Assembly: GCA_013400115.1 (NCBI GenBank)
Contig: VXBP01003402.1
Coordinates: forward strand, 62,001-126,000
DNA from: Rhinopomastus cyanomelas
Taxonomy: Eukaryota > Chordata > Aves > Bucerotiformes > Rhinopomastidae
Direction: 5' to 3'
DNA length: 64,000 nt
Each line of letters begins with the position of its first letter. The first letter of the stretch is position 1. Under the pieces are notes generated by a model that worked only from the letters and a program-made list of their open reading frames with translations, was not told where the DNA came from and did no database searches. Below are positions 33,121-45,537 of the stretch, one piece after another. Position numbers and translations under genes: made by a program.

Positions 33121-36100
33121 GGTTGTCTGGGAATGGGGAGCTGAAGGGTTTTGTGTGGGGCTGTAGGTACCTGTGGACATTAAAAGGGAGAATTTATTCA
33201 CGATGCTGAGCTGTGTCCCCTCTCCTAATCGATACAAACCTGGGGTGTTTGCAAATGGAGTTGCTCACAGTCTTCCGCCTGTGCTGAGCTGGGTGAGATG
33301 GTGAAGGGCAGCGCTCAGGAAGGGACAGACATCCCTTCTGCTGGACGACGTGTCTGCTCTGCCGTTGATTTGTACACTGAGCTCTGGGGTTGATTGTTCC
33401 CGTAAGCTGTTAGCACCACACACCATCCTGCTTTTGGAGAGGGGGATAAAAAAGGTTCCCTCTAAATGAAGGCATAGTAAATCACAAAAACCTTTCAGAA
33501 TGGACACAGTCTTTGCCTGCTTTGTACAGACCTGAAAGAGTTGGCCGTGGTCATAAAAGAAGATCAAGCTTCAAAAAGAGAGCCGTGGATAAGGAAAAGT
33601 AGGAAAGAAATTGGGTTGAACAGGCAAGGAAGGACTTGGGGTGCTGGGAGTAGAGGGTGGCACAGTAGCTGTGTGAGCAAGGAGGACTTATGAGGCGGTG
33701 GATGATGAGCGCTGTATGAGCACTCTGTTCCTGGCAGCTCACTAGTAAATGAGGGATGTTTTTTACACTGTACCAGAGACTGGACCTATGAGTTAAGCTC
33801 CTGAGCAGTAGATAATGAAAGCTGGTAGTCACTGCGTGTGTTAGCACTTGCTGTTGTTGGCAGCATCTGTCAAAATGCCAGCACCCTCCTTTGTCTGGTG
33901 GCTTATCCTGAGATGTGCAGATACCAGGAGGAATACACAGGGAGATGAGAGCCCACTAGCTGCTACACCTGTAACGTGTGTTGTTTTTAAAGGAATTGAC
34001 GCAAGGATAAATTCATCATCGGGGTGATTAACCCGGTATTGTTATCAGCTTTGTGCATGGGTGTCAGGCAGAACACTATCCTCCAACACAGGAATTATCT
34101 TGTAATTTTACTCTCAAATTTTTGCAGATGATTCTCTTCTCTTTACCTTTGGTTTGTGGCAATAACAGGAGCTTTGGGAAGTCTTGGCACTGTTGCTTCA
34201 GAAATGATTGATAGCAAGACGTGCTCAAGTACGAGAACCCAGCACAATGCCTTGAATGGTTCGGAGTGATGGTTTAAGCACTTCCTCACTCTCTTCCAGC
34301 ACTTAGAAAAATGGTTTTGCACTAAATTGTATTTATTCACACTTACTGAATGCCCATGCATGAATGTTAATGGGCTGCTCCTAATGCCCTGCAAATACTT
34401 GTCTCTGAATTAAATAAATGTACAATTAAGACCTCATTCTCCGGCAGCTCGTTAATAGTGGATCTTGCCTGCCTGAGTTAGTCTCATTAGCAAAGCTGCC
34501 TGGGCTAACACTCAGTGCAGTGGAGACATTGCAGTATTGCTCCTGTGTTTTGCACATATCCTGACACATACTGTGTAGTTTTTGTATTAAAGCTGCAAAT
34601 GTGTCTTTTCTTCAAGAAAATAAATGCTATGGAAGAGAAAGGAGAAAAGAAAACCTGACACTGTGCCAGAGAGGATTCTATATTTTTGATTCTGACCAGG
34701 TTGGGTTGCACCGGGGTTTCTGTCAAAAAGAAAAAAAAAATCTGAATAGCTCACTCGGGGAGATGGATACTGCACTTGGCAAGATGTTCTCCACAGGAGA
34801 TGGCAGGAAGAAACACAAAAATTGATCCCACAGGCATTGGCAAAGTAAACAATCCTATTTGAGACAGACACATCATCCATTTTGTCTCAAGTGCAGAGCC
34901 ACATCTTTAAGAGAATAGTCATGCTACGGCAAAAGGAGAGGAGCTCATAGATAAGTGGCTGGGCTTACAGGAAATTATCTGAAAGGGGAACCTTTTTCAG
35001 ATCAGAGCCTAACGAGAGCTCATATCTACGATGAAAGGTTAAGGTGTTTGATTTGAGTTACTACCTGTGGGTCAGATTAAAGGAGAGTAGGAAGTGTGTG
35101 GGGGTGCCTATGCCAAGAGCCATGGTGATGTGAAAGCCTGGCCAGCCACATTTTGTCAGTGCTGATAATACCTCTGGCTTCCAGTTTTTTCCTACTCTTA
35201 GTCTTGAAAATCAGCTCTGCTTTCGAAGAAAGCTTTTTCTTATTGAATACTTCCCTTTTTTTGCCATGGCTCTTTTGTTCTTTGCTGTCTACCACCTTGC
35301 ATGTTTAAGTGAGAAGACTCTTAATCTTCCACAAGTCTCGTGCCTGCCACGTTCGGAGTCCTCAGCAGGGAAGTGGATGCTGGCTTGTATCTTAGTGCAC
35401 TGAAGTGGGCAAAAACCATGCATAAGAAGGACAGTGATAAGACTTGGAGGAAGGAGCTGCATCTCTTGAATGCTTCTAAAGCTCATCATTCTGTAGCGGT
35501 GGTGACTGAGGTGCAAATGTGTCTTCTGGCAAATAAAGCCACGTGCCTGTCCCTCCAAAGAGATGAATGTGGACTTGCACTCTTAATACCCTTTTCAGTG
35601 TTCAGCTGCATATACAGAGAGGACAGTCTGAGCAAACACTGAGTTCGCTTCACCAGAAAGCTGCAGTGGGGCTTTGAAATAACAGAACATGCTATCTGCA
35701 CTCAGCACTGTAAGCACTCTGGGTTAATAACTCTTTTGATCTCAGCATGGTGATGTTGGTGTCCTTCCTACTGGCTCAGTTGTCACTGGCTTTGCTCTGT
35801 CGAGGTCCCCAGCAATGTTAGTGAAGTGAAGGATTCTGAAACCACAGTTATTGTCATCATCGCTGTTGATTTATCTTACACAGGTGTCTGTTCTGAGCTC
35901 TGTTAATTTTTTTGGTTATGGAATAGTAGACTAAAAAGGGGTAAAAGGTAAATGAGGGCTCTGTGTGGGCACATTTCTAGGAATCTTAAATCACTGCCTG
36001 TTTCTAACTCAGTCAGTACATCTCAGCTGTCCTGAGAATCTGCCCTGTGCTTGGTCTAGGCTGAAACCTGCCATTTGATATGTCTGTAATTGTGTGGCAG

Positions 36101-37929
36101 TGTGTTGGAAAGGACCAAACTGCCAAGTGGCAAGTGCATATGGGTTAATAACAGGGTGTTGAGGAGCTACTATGACTTGTAGGCAATTTGTGAGTCTTGG
36201 GTGCAGTTTGCATTAAAACTATGGGATTGTGAAATGGGGTGTATGAAAACCACCTTCAACTGACAGCAGCCTTAGCACAGCTCTGCACAATCCAAGATGA
36301 GGAACATCCTTCAGGTTGAAGGGGATGTGTTTGATGGCATGGAGGAAAACCTGCCCTCTTCATGCATGGAGGTTGGTAAATCTTCAAAAGCAGACAAAAG
36401 TGGAGCTGACTTGGAGCTGCATGTGCAAAACCCAGCGAGTTCTGGGCAGGAGAAAGGTGGTGGTTTGAGTAGCAGGGACAGTCAGTGTAATGGTGATGGA
36501 CCTGCTGGGAGCTGGGAAGCCAGGAGTGGTCCTCAGCTTTGAAGAGATGAGAGGTGCCAGGCAAGGACCTTGAGTGCTACAGAGGTCAAAGACTACATCT
36601 AAAGAACACAGACAAGGAAATGCCCCAAATTGCTGAAGCAGAGATGGGGTTGTTCTTTAAGCCCCTGTACCTACACCCCAGGAGCATTTCTCAGGCCTGG
36701 GTGTTAATCCAGCTGTGTTGTGTCTTAAGTGGTTGAGGCACAGCAATGTTCCAGCTCCTTTCCTTTTCAACCTATGTCCTGGTTTCTGGGGGAAGGACAC
36801 CCACTGGCAGAAGGCATCCAGGAGTGCCCTGATGGGATGCAGGTTTGGATGTTTAGGGCACTGTAACCATCGGTCATATTGCAGCTGCCCTGAAGTCCGG
36901 GTGCAACTTGAACATCTGCACAAGAGTAAATGTGTGTCCCTGACAGGGATCTTATACCTGTGTGAGTGTAGAGAGCAGTGAGGCTTTGATCAGGAGCAGA
37001 AGAAGGTACAGAATATCTGCGAAGGACATCTAAACGTCCGGCGGGTGAGGGTCAGGGACTGTCCAGCTTGGCAGACCCTGGCTATGAGATGGCAGAATCA
37101 CATCGTGTCTGAGCCAGCTGGAACCAAGTATCTAGCAGAGAGAGAAAATGGTTTCCAAAGTCAAAATGTCTCCTAGATACTGACGGTTAAGGCTTCCTCA
37201 TGTCAGCTGCTCGTTCAGAGAAGAGTTGAGTTAGAGATAAAATTCAGCCTCGGCTGCTGCTTTCAGATGCTGTCAAGTGCTGTCAGATGCACCGTGTTAC
37301 AATCAATTGCTTTGAGGAGAAGCTGTGTGAAATACTAATTCAATGGATTGATAAAAATACCTCAGAAGTCAGGGTGAAAGAAAGTGCTGTGGATGTGCAG
37401 TTTAGGTCAGCGTAGTCTTTTGTCTGGGTTTTATCTGTTGAACTTCTCTCTGACTTTAAGCACTGAACTTCTCTGTAATTTTAAACATTAAAGCATCACA
37501 GTTATTAAATGGAGAGACCCCCTATGTGTGTTTTCACGTTACCATGGATATTTCTCAATTGCAGCACTGTATTGGCTTGGAGTATGTAGGATTTTTCGAG
37601 GAAACTATTATTGAAGCCTTTTAACTAGTCCTTTCATATATTTTTAAATGTCTGTATATCGAACTTGTTAAGTGCTTTTGAAGTTCAGTCTTGTTTAGTT
37701 TCATCCGGATTTACCTTTGAAGTTTATAAACCTGTAACCAGTCAGTTGGTTAGTAGGTTGGTAACCATGTTCTTGTGCAAACATCCAGGAGTCAAGGGAA
37801 ATTATTTACACAGCTAGAATGTTAACCTTTTGTTACTAATCTTTTACAAATGAAATGATGGTTCATCTCTGTGGCCCTGCAAATGCACATGCTCTAGGGT
37901 CATCTGACAAAGTGTTACCCCAGGGGTTG
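33121..37929. other. intron 1 sequence without exons or recognised repeats
   Basis: Single-copy intronic DNA. AT-rich blocks near 33975-34110 and 34380-34480 keep some CpGs and contain ATTA/TAAT words, resembling conserved non-coding elements. A GTTACCATGGAT word at 37538-37549 resembles half of an RFX X-box. No convincing exon. Confidence 0.45.
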
Positions 37930-38261
37930 TAGAATCATAGAATGAACAGGGTTGGAAGGGACCCTGCAGAGGCAGGGATGCCCTCAGTAGATCAGGTCTT
38001 GAACACTTCCAGGGATGGGGCAGCCACAACTTCCTTGGGACCCTTTTCCAGCATCTCTCCACCCTGACAGCCCTGTTCCAGCATCTCTCCAGCCTCACAG
38101 CAAAGAATTTGTTCCTCATGTCCAACCTCAATCTCTTGTCTTCAAGTCTGAAACCCTTTCCCCTTGTCCTCTTGCTACACACTTGTGTAAAAATCCCTCC
38201 TTCAGCTTTCTTGTAACCTCCTTCAAATATTGGAAAGTTGCTGTAAGGTCACTTGGCTGAT
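37930..38261 (-). mobile_element. CR1 LINE 3' fragment, minus strand
   Basis: AGAATCATAGAATGAACAGG opens the reversed 3' end, followed by GTTGGAAGGGACCCTGCAGAG and the complement of the CR1 C-terminal coding region. A short internal duplication of the CAGCATCTCTCCA block is present near 38051-38092. It is antisense to RIMS4. Confidence 0.9.
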
Positions 38262-40127
38262 GAATGAGGCAGGGAAAGCCATGGCTTTTCTCTTTTTTCA
38301 CACTAAAGAGAGTATCTGTGGCCATAGGGTATCCTGGAGATTGTAGGAAACGCTGCTGGCCCTGCTGGGCACCTTTCAGCTCTAGGCAAGTGGATGTAAA
38401 TGGATTAAAGTGAAATAAAAAATGAAAACAGTTTTAGAAGGGCTGCTGTCAAATCAGGCTTTCATCAGAGGAAAGTATATGGAACAGACCAGTGGCCTAG
38501 AAGAAGATGCCGTAGGTAATATCTGCAGAGGCTGTTGGTCTCGCACCTGGTCATGAGCTAATCCAGATCTTAAATGCAGCAACTGACTCTTACACAGTGG
38601 ATGCACCAAACTGGAGCAGAGCTGGTCTTTATATCCCCTGTACGCCTGGAGGCAGCTCTGCTGTCTGGATCCGCATCCTGCAGGTGGGGTCTGTAGGCTG
38701 CAATTACAGAGGACAGGTTTTGTCTTCTGAGGCCACATGAGACCAGAGCAGGAGCCCTGTGGATGAGTCAGCACTGAGAACAAGGGATTTGAAACCTCGT
38801 CCTCGTTTGTGTCGCTCCTGGTGCTGTGGCCGAACGCGAGAGCTGTAGTCCTTGGCCAAATTCATGCTGTGCGTGTAGAAATGCAAAGCAAAATGGCAGT
38901 CTGTCCCAAAGAGGTTACAGTCCGTTGCGAAAGCCAACAGATGGGTCTGATTAGACAGATGGGAGAGCACAGGGGAAGAGTGACGTGGTACCGGTCAGTG
39001 CTCAGCGTGGTGGGCTGCCTTCCTGGGCACCAGCTGCTGCCCACTCCTGTCTCCCATGAGGCACCCCGGTGGTTGTCCAGCATGTCCCAACCTGGAGCAT
39101 CCACCTGTGCCTTGTACTGTACTGTAGGCTGAGGAATAGTTTCAAATGATGCAAAAGCAGGGAGGAAAAGGGGTAGCAACTAGCCCTGGACTCTCATACT
39201 CTGAGCCACAGTGTGCTGCATGGGCATTTTCATGATGGTCATGAGGTGTGGATTTTAGGGGAGAGAAAACATGGGTGAGGTCAGCGGGACTCCTGATGGC
39301 ACAAGGCTGTCCCTTTTGAACTGCTTATTGCAGCACACATTGCCTCCTTCTCTCGAAGGTCACCGAGTCTGGCCAGATGTATATTACAGCATTTGGAGGG
39401 TGACATGGCCTTGTAGTTGTGTGTGCAGGAGATACAAAGGGGTGGTCATGTGTGACCCCACCAGCCATGGGGGAAGGGAATCTCTGTCTCTTGTTTGGGT
39501 GTTGGTTGGCTTTGAAATGGAAGAGTCAATCTGTGGAAAGCTTTTTGTCTAGGAGAGACTAGTTGATTGGTTGGGTTTTTTTGCTGCTTCTATTTCCTGT
39601 GAAGTTAATTCTAATGCAACATTTATTAATTCAAAAGCACTCTGTTCTCCAGGCTAAAAAAATAATTATCTTTACTCTGTCAGATTCTCATGTCAGAACA
39701 AGTTGTGAAATGCTGTAGCTACTTTGCTTCAACATTTCAGTTTGACAGAACGTATGTACCCACTTTGTATGGGGACGAATGAAGTTTGATTGTTTTGAGG
39801 AATAATTTATCTGTGCAGTTATTTTCTGAATTCTGAAGCGCTACCTGTTAATATTTGGATTCTTTTGGCTGCGTTAGAAATGAGAGTGTTTGAGTTTAGG
39901 AAACAATGTGCAAGTTGATGTGTTTCAGTGGGGCAGTGGGATGTGGTTCACCCAGGCTTCTCAGCCCTGCTGACTTTTCCCCACAGATACCTGTTGTGAA
40001 GCAACATTAGCATCTCTGATTAAGGATTGCTGGAGTTCTGCAGAACCATTCAATGAATTTATCTATCCATATGATGTTCTTTTGAGGTTTGGCTTTATTT
40101 TCTGGAAGAGAGTGGAAAAACTATGCG
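38262..40127. other. intron 1 sequence without exons or recognised repeats
   Basis: Single-copy DNA. A splice-like acceptor at 39984-39986 opens a 100-base frame to a GT at 40087, but the sequence does not match RIMS4. Confidence 0.45.
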
Positions 40128-40166
40128 ATTCTATGATCATATGAATATGATATATGATCATAGAAT
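40128..40166. repeat. perfect 15-bp inverted repeat at a CR1 tail
   Basis: ATTCTATGATCATAT (40128-40142) is followed by a 9-base spacer and its exact complement (40152-40166). The arms are made of CR1 3'-tail units in both orientations, which suggests that a second, opposite tail or a templated inversion sits at the end of the CR1 at 40157. Confidence 0.85.
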
Positions 40167-40420
40167 CATAGAGAATCACAGAATCATTATGGCTGGAAAG
40201 GACCTACAGGATTATCAAGTCCAGCCCTCATACCAACATCTCCCTAACCCCTAGAGCATGGTCTCAAGTGCTCTATCTGCTATGTTTTTAAACACCTTCA
40301 GGGATGGTGACTCCACCACCTCCCTGGGCAGTAAAGAACTTCTTCCTAAGATCCAATCTAAACCTCCCCTGATGGAACTTGAGGCCATTTGCCCGGGTCC
40401 TATCATTAGTAATTGGAGAG
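40157..40420 (-). mobile_element. CR1 LINE 3' fragment, minus strand
   Basis: TCATAGAATCATAGAGAATC tail units are followed by TATGGCTGGAAAGGACCTAC and TTATCAAGTCCAGCCC, then the complement of the ORF2 C-terminal coding part. It is antisense to RIMS4. Confidence 0.88.
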
Positions 40421-43400
40421 AAGATGTATGGGAACGTGTGTCATGGTGGAGATCTTGCAGCACAAGTGATGCCTCAGGAGGTGCCATTGTTTAAATCATC
40501 TGCTGAGGACACGCACAAGTTCGGAAAACTCTGCTTTCGCTTGGAAAACTTGGCTTGTTTTGGGTTCTACATTGAAGTTTTAACCTTGGCTTTGCTTTTG
40601 CAGAGCAGCACATATATAAAGGCTAGGAAGCCCTGGTGCATCCTAACTTCACACAGCAGAGCCCAGCAGCCCTCTCTTTTAAACAAGCATAGCTACAGTG
40701 AAATCCCTGTGGTGGATGATGTTCCGACTCCATGCCATTAGGGTGTTCTGTCACCTTTGCCAAGTACCCAAATTGCTCATACAGCCTTGCAGAAGCCAGT
40801 CTAAAACATTTGAGTGTTCAGCAATTGGGAAAGCATCACCTGTACAGAGGTAAACAGCACATTTCTCTCAAAACTGCTCTGTGGCTCAGAGCACCTTTGG
40901 CTAATGCCTGCATGTCTTGATTATCATGGATGCAAAGATGGATGATCCTGGAGAGTCACTTGTTTCTGCTTCCCAAGTAACTAACCTGTTCCTTATTAGA
41001 AGCACAGCTTACCGTCAAAGTTAGCTTCAATCTGCATGGAAGTTAAGTGGATTACTGTTGTCTTGCTCCTAGCAATGTAGGGAACAATCGATCGCTGCCG
41101 TCTGCAGAGCGACTCTTCACATGGCAAAATTGTTCTTCCCTGTGCTGATCATCCCAAGTGAGGAAATGACCATAACCACAGCTGTCATTGCCTGCCATTC
41201 TTCTGCCTCCAATTGCTGTTTGCACCAAAAAAGCTTGATTGAATGTTTTTGCATAGAGCAGTTGTCAAGCCTCATGTTGGTCTCATCTCACTGCTTTTCA
41301 CATGTGCCTTTATTGGCTGTACCTGTAGGGGTTTGGAGGGGTTTCCATTCTGTATCGCTTAGTTAGCAAGAGCTGTGTTGCTGGGCTGTTTGTGGGGTAA
41401 ATGGCTGCGAGAAGATGTTTGTCCTCTTGGCTGCAGCAATTCTGCTCTGGTTTTGGAATGATTTTGATGTATGTAATGTGGATGAAGGGCAGCACCCTTA
41501 AACTTTGCTTTCAGTGCATGTGATACAGCCTGGTTTTCCCAGGCACCATCTCATCACCTTGTTTTGCAATGCCTCAAGGGCCTGTAGTGGCTGAAGATAA
41601 CTGTGCTTAATGGTGCTTCACATCAGTGACATCAGATTGAAGAAGTTACGGTCTCCGTCCCCAAGGAGCACATGGTTGAGTTCTTCTCTAGAGCTGTCTA
41701 TCCTCTGAGCTACAACAGCTCAGCCATTGGTGGGGTCAAGCCAGCAGAAAGACTTCTCCTTTAGTGAGGAAATGGCAGCATCACAGGTAGACAGGAGGGT
41801 GTCTCTCACCCACGTGTCCCTCTGTCGTTCGCCCAGCTCCACAGGCAGTGTGAATGAGGCTGACATTTCCTGGTGGTGCATGCAGGGCTGCTGCCAGCTG
41901 CGTATTTATGGCTGTTAGGGAATGTATCCTGCCACGGGCATGGCGAACATGTTAATTGTGTTGCAGCCAAGATGTCGAAGAAAGATTAAGATGTGTTTCT
42001 GTTGTTGGAAATCCAGCTCCTCCTGTAGCACTTCTCAGCATCCTGGAAGGATTGTGTGGGTGGGAGTGTTTTTATTTTATTCTTACTATTTACTTTTCCT
42101 TTCTCATATTTGATGCACAACATCACAGCGCTAGTGAAAAGTTAGGAAGAGTTAATTCAAGATTAAGGTTGCAGCTTTACATCCACTTTGGGAGTTTAAT
42201 CAGATTGTCAGGAAAATAAATGAGAAGGCTTTTTCTAATACCTGTTAGACTTCCAGCTGCTGCAGACAGGCTGTTCCTGGATGATGGTATTGTGACAAAT
42301 CAGATCCAGTAGTTTTTTGTCCTTTACTTGCAGTTCATGCTGCCATCCCTCTGGCTCAGCCTTGCTACCTGCCATGAGATCTCACTAGCAGACTGTGGGA
42401 TTAGCACAATTGCTCTGTCCCAGCTCTGTAGAGCCCTTTCACTTTTGCAGTGAATTTACAGTATAGGTATGTAGTGGTCCAGTCTAACGTGAAGCTTGTC
42501 AGCATTCTGCTTTCCCCCAGTTCCCCCAAGCCAGCAGGGCTTGCTGGCACAAGCCAGTGCTACATTTCGGTAGGTTGTCAGAAAACCAGACATTTCTGTG
42601 TGGGTTGATCCCCAGACGTTTCTGTGTGGGTTGATCCCTTCACATCTGCCTTTATGAATCACATAGTCCACACCTGCATCCCTTCCTCATTTGGGATTTT
42701 ATTTCAATGTCAGCTAACAGGAAAAGATGAGACAGTATTACCTGGAGTGCCTTGAAATAAAAACAAGCTTTCTGCAGTGAACATGGTTTTGACAGGAGCC
42801 TGTGCTTGGTTTAAATATTAGCTATGCAACATTTGGCATTTTCAGATATGCCTGTGAGTTTGGGACTCTAGTGTTTGTTGAAAGCAACTGAGATTTGGGG
42901 CTGCATCCACTTTCAGCAGTTCAGAAAAATCACCCCACAGCCCTGCAAGTGTGGGACTTCGTTGGTGCTGCTCAGGTCACGGAAAGCCACCTTGAGCAGA
43001 GGAGCAGACTCACCCTTGGTACCTGCAGTTCAAGTAACTTGGTGAAGGGACATAGCAAACAGCGATGTGGAAAGCAGGGCAAGCAGTGCCGAAAGTAGGT
43101 GTTCAGGCCAGCGCTCAGCCTGGCAGACAGTGTGTGTTAAATCGGGGTGATTTATGGAACTGTTGCTGTTAAAAGCTTCCTCGTACACTTCAGAAAGCAA
43201 AGCTGCCAGATTGGTCCAAATCCAATACCCAGACAGTTTGAATTGGCTGTTGGCTGCAACAATCACCGTGGCAAAACTCTAACAGCCATTCCGTGCAGGC
43301 TTTGCAGGCTGCCACATCGCTGCTGCTTCTCAGAAAACAGACAGTGTCAAAATGTTAGGCGGTATGAGGACATTTCCATGGTAACGCTAGCATCCAATGA

Positions 43401-45464
43401 CACCCGTTCCCATTCTGCGTTGTCAGTGCATGCTGTCGCCGTTGTACTTTCTTCTTCCATCTGGGGCTTTTAGGAACGCTGTGCTACTGAGTGTATGGGT
43501 TTCATCAATGACTGCTCGTGGTTATGGGACTGAGCAGGGATGAGATGCTTGCTCTGGGCTTTTGGTGTCTTAATTCCTTCTTTTAGCATAGCAACTCTCA
43601 CATAATTTTACTTAAAAGCACCTGAGGTTGTGTTTTGTTGCATTGAAAAGGCAGCTTTCCCACTGCACTCAGCAGCTCACTATAGCGGCTCTTCTGTACC
43701 TGCCATCAGAGCCACCAGCACTGCCATGGCCCAGCTCTTGTCAGGCACCTCTGAGATCTCTCACCATGAAGACACTCCAGTTTCGTTTCAGGTCTGAACC
43801 TTTCAGCCTGGAGAAAATTCGCTGCTGCTGTCTATGTGCAGCCCAGCTACCATCTGCTCCCTCCTCCCAGTCCTTCGCAGGAGCCATCAGCTGCTGATGG
43901 GGCTGGCTTTGGTCTGATGTCGTTGGGTAGACATCTCACCTATGGCATCCTACTCTGTTCCTGTCTCAATCAATGCTTCTAACCTACCTGTAAATATTTC
44001 AATCCCTGCTGCTCTCTCTGCAGTAACAGCATCTCACTGGGATTTTCAGTATTTCTGCTGTGAGGTTTTTCCCCTTTTCTTTGATTCTACAGGTGACATA
44101 TTCCAAAATTAGCTTAATTTTTGTGTGTTTTTTAAACTCTGCAGGCAACATGTGTTCCTTGGCTCTTTTCCTGACACAGAGAAAGCTGTTCTCAGTATTT
44201 ATTGGTAAGCTACAGCTTTGGCAAGAAATGATGAAGGTAAAGATGTTTCCTGTGTGGCAGCCCAGTGCACGTTTTTCCCTTCTGCTTGGTGCTTTGTTTG
44301 AGCAGCAGAGAGATCCTGGTTTGATTATGGTGTGTGCAGGTTCTGGAAATTGCACGAACGAAGAGAAGACATTTAAGTGATTATTTTCCTACCCATTATG
44401 CACAAGCTGTGGATGTACATTTGAAGTGTCTGTGTGTGCAGTGATTTCTCACACAATGCTGCTGAAGTGTAAAGGGATCTTGTATGATAAAACCCAGCGC
44501 TCATGATTTTAACACCCGGTCTGAAGTATTTCACTTGAGAGGACTGAGAGGGTAAATGTGAGATTTGAAAAAGAGCAGGCTGAGATCAGGGGAAGCAGCA
44601 GAGCTTGACTTTGGAGCATTTTTATTCTTCAGTCCTCCTCCTGGACTGTTTTACAAAAATAATTCTCAGCTCTCACATTTTGTCCCGGCCTCTGCTTGAA
44701 GTCTTACCAGAGTTCCAAGATCACAGTATTACCAATGTCGGAAGATATCTTTCTATAAACTTTTTTTCCGTCGGTTTCCACCGAATTCTTAGCTTCTGCC
44801 TAGTCACAGGAGTAGCTCTGTTCCTGTGACCTGTCTGCTCTGTCTGCAGAAACACTCTTCTTGTTCTTGGACAGGAGGCAGCTACTAAGTCCTAAACTCG
44901 GTTTTTCCCAAGCCCCAGCTGAAGGCAAGTGCCTCTGAACCTGGCATTGTGTCAGCTCTATTTCAATATTTTTCTATTTCTGTCTCAGCGCTGCCTGGCT
45001 TAGCTACTCGAGAGCTCTCTGAAATGATGTGTGGCCGGCCAAGGTGAGGTTTCTGCTCTAGGAATAACACCAGGCAAATTAGCCACAGTTCATTTTAGTA
45101 GGTGAGTTTGAGTCTGTTTTCGCAGCCTGTTCCCTGCAGCCATCTGCTGCAAAGAGACTGCAAGCCTGTGGGACAGACTGACTGTGGAAATCAGGAAGAC
45201 TTCCGGACATAATTTTGTTTGACTTCCTGAAATATATTTTCTAAACCCCCTCTTCCTCTAAGAGCCTAAAGACTGGGTTTCCAAAGATTACCTGTACATG
45301 TTACTAGTTGGACAAAAATTGTTGGGAGGGGGAATTGGTTCTTGAAGTGGAGATGATGTGATGACCCAAAATCTTTCCTAGGCCTCTGTCAGCCTTGTAG
45401 GAATCTGCTTTTATTGCAGGGTGAACAATGCAAAAGTGTTCCACGAGTGTCAGTAACACGAGTT
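40421..45464. other. intron 1 sequence without exons or recognised transposons
   Basis: Single-copy DNA with a 26-bp tandem duplication at 42587-42638 and an RFX-like word (ATTTCCATGGTAAC) at 43372-43385. Open frames on both strands are short and featureless. Confidence 0.45.
42587..42638. repeat. 26-bp tandem duplication
   Basis: Two adjacent 26-bp units (42587-42612 and 42613-42638) differ only at the sixth base (CAGACA versus CAGACG). The single difference is a CG/CA pair, which fits one CpG decay since duplication. Confidence 0.9.
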
Positions 45465-45537
45465 GAATCACAGACTCACAGAATATTAGGGACTGGAAGG
45501 GACCTTGAAAGATCATCTAGTCCAATCTCCCTGGCCT
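45465..45537 (-). mobile_element. CR1 LINE 3' tip, minus strand
   Basis: GAATCACAGACTCACAGAAT is followed by GGACTGGAAGGGACCTTGAA and AGATCATCTAGTCCAATCTC. Only the last 70 or so bases are present; same 3' subfamily as the copies at 13871 and 47751. Confidence 0.85.

Noticed and set aside
34727..34740. A-rich run as a retropseudogene tail
   Set aside because: Only about ten A residues, no parent-gene sequence on its 5' side and no flanking duplication.
39987..40086. Possible RIMS4 exon 2 (CCCCACAG acceptor, open in the right phase)
   Set aside because: The encoded residues (DTCCEATLASLIKDC) do not match the DSRRLK-type continuation of RIMS4, and similar acceptor-plus-frame combinations occur elsewhere in the intron by chance.
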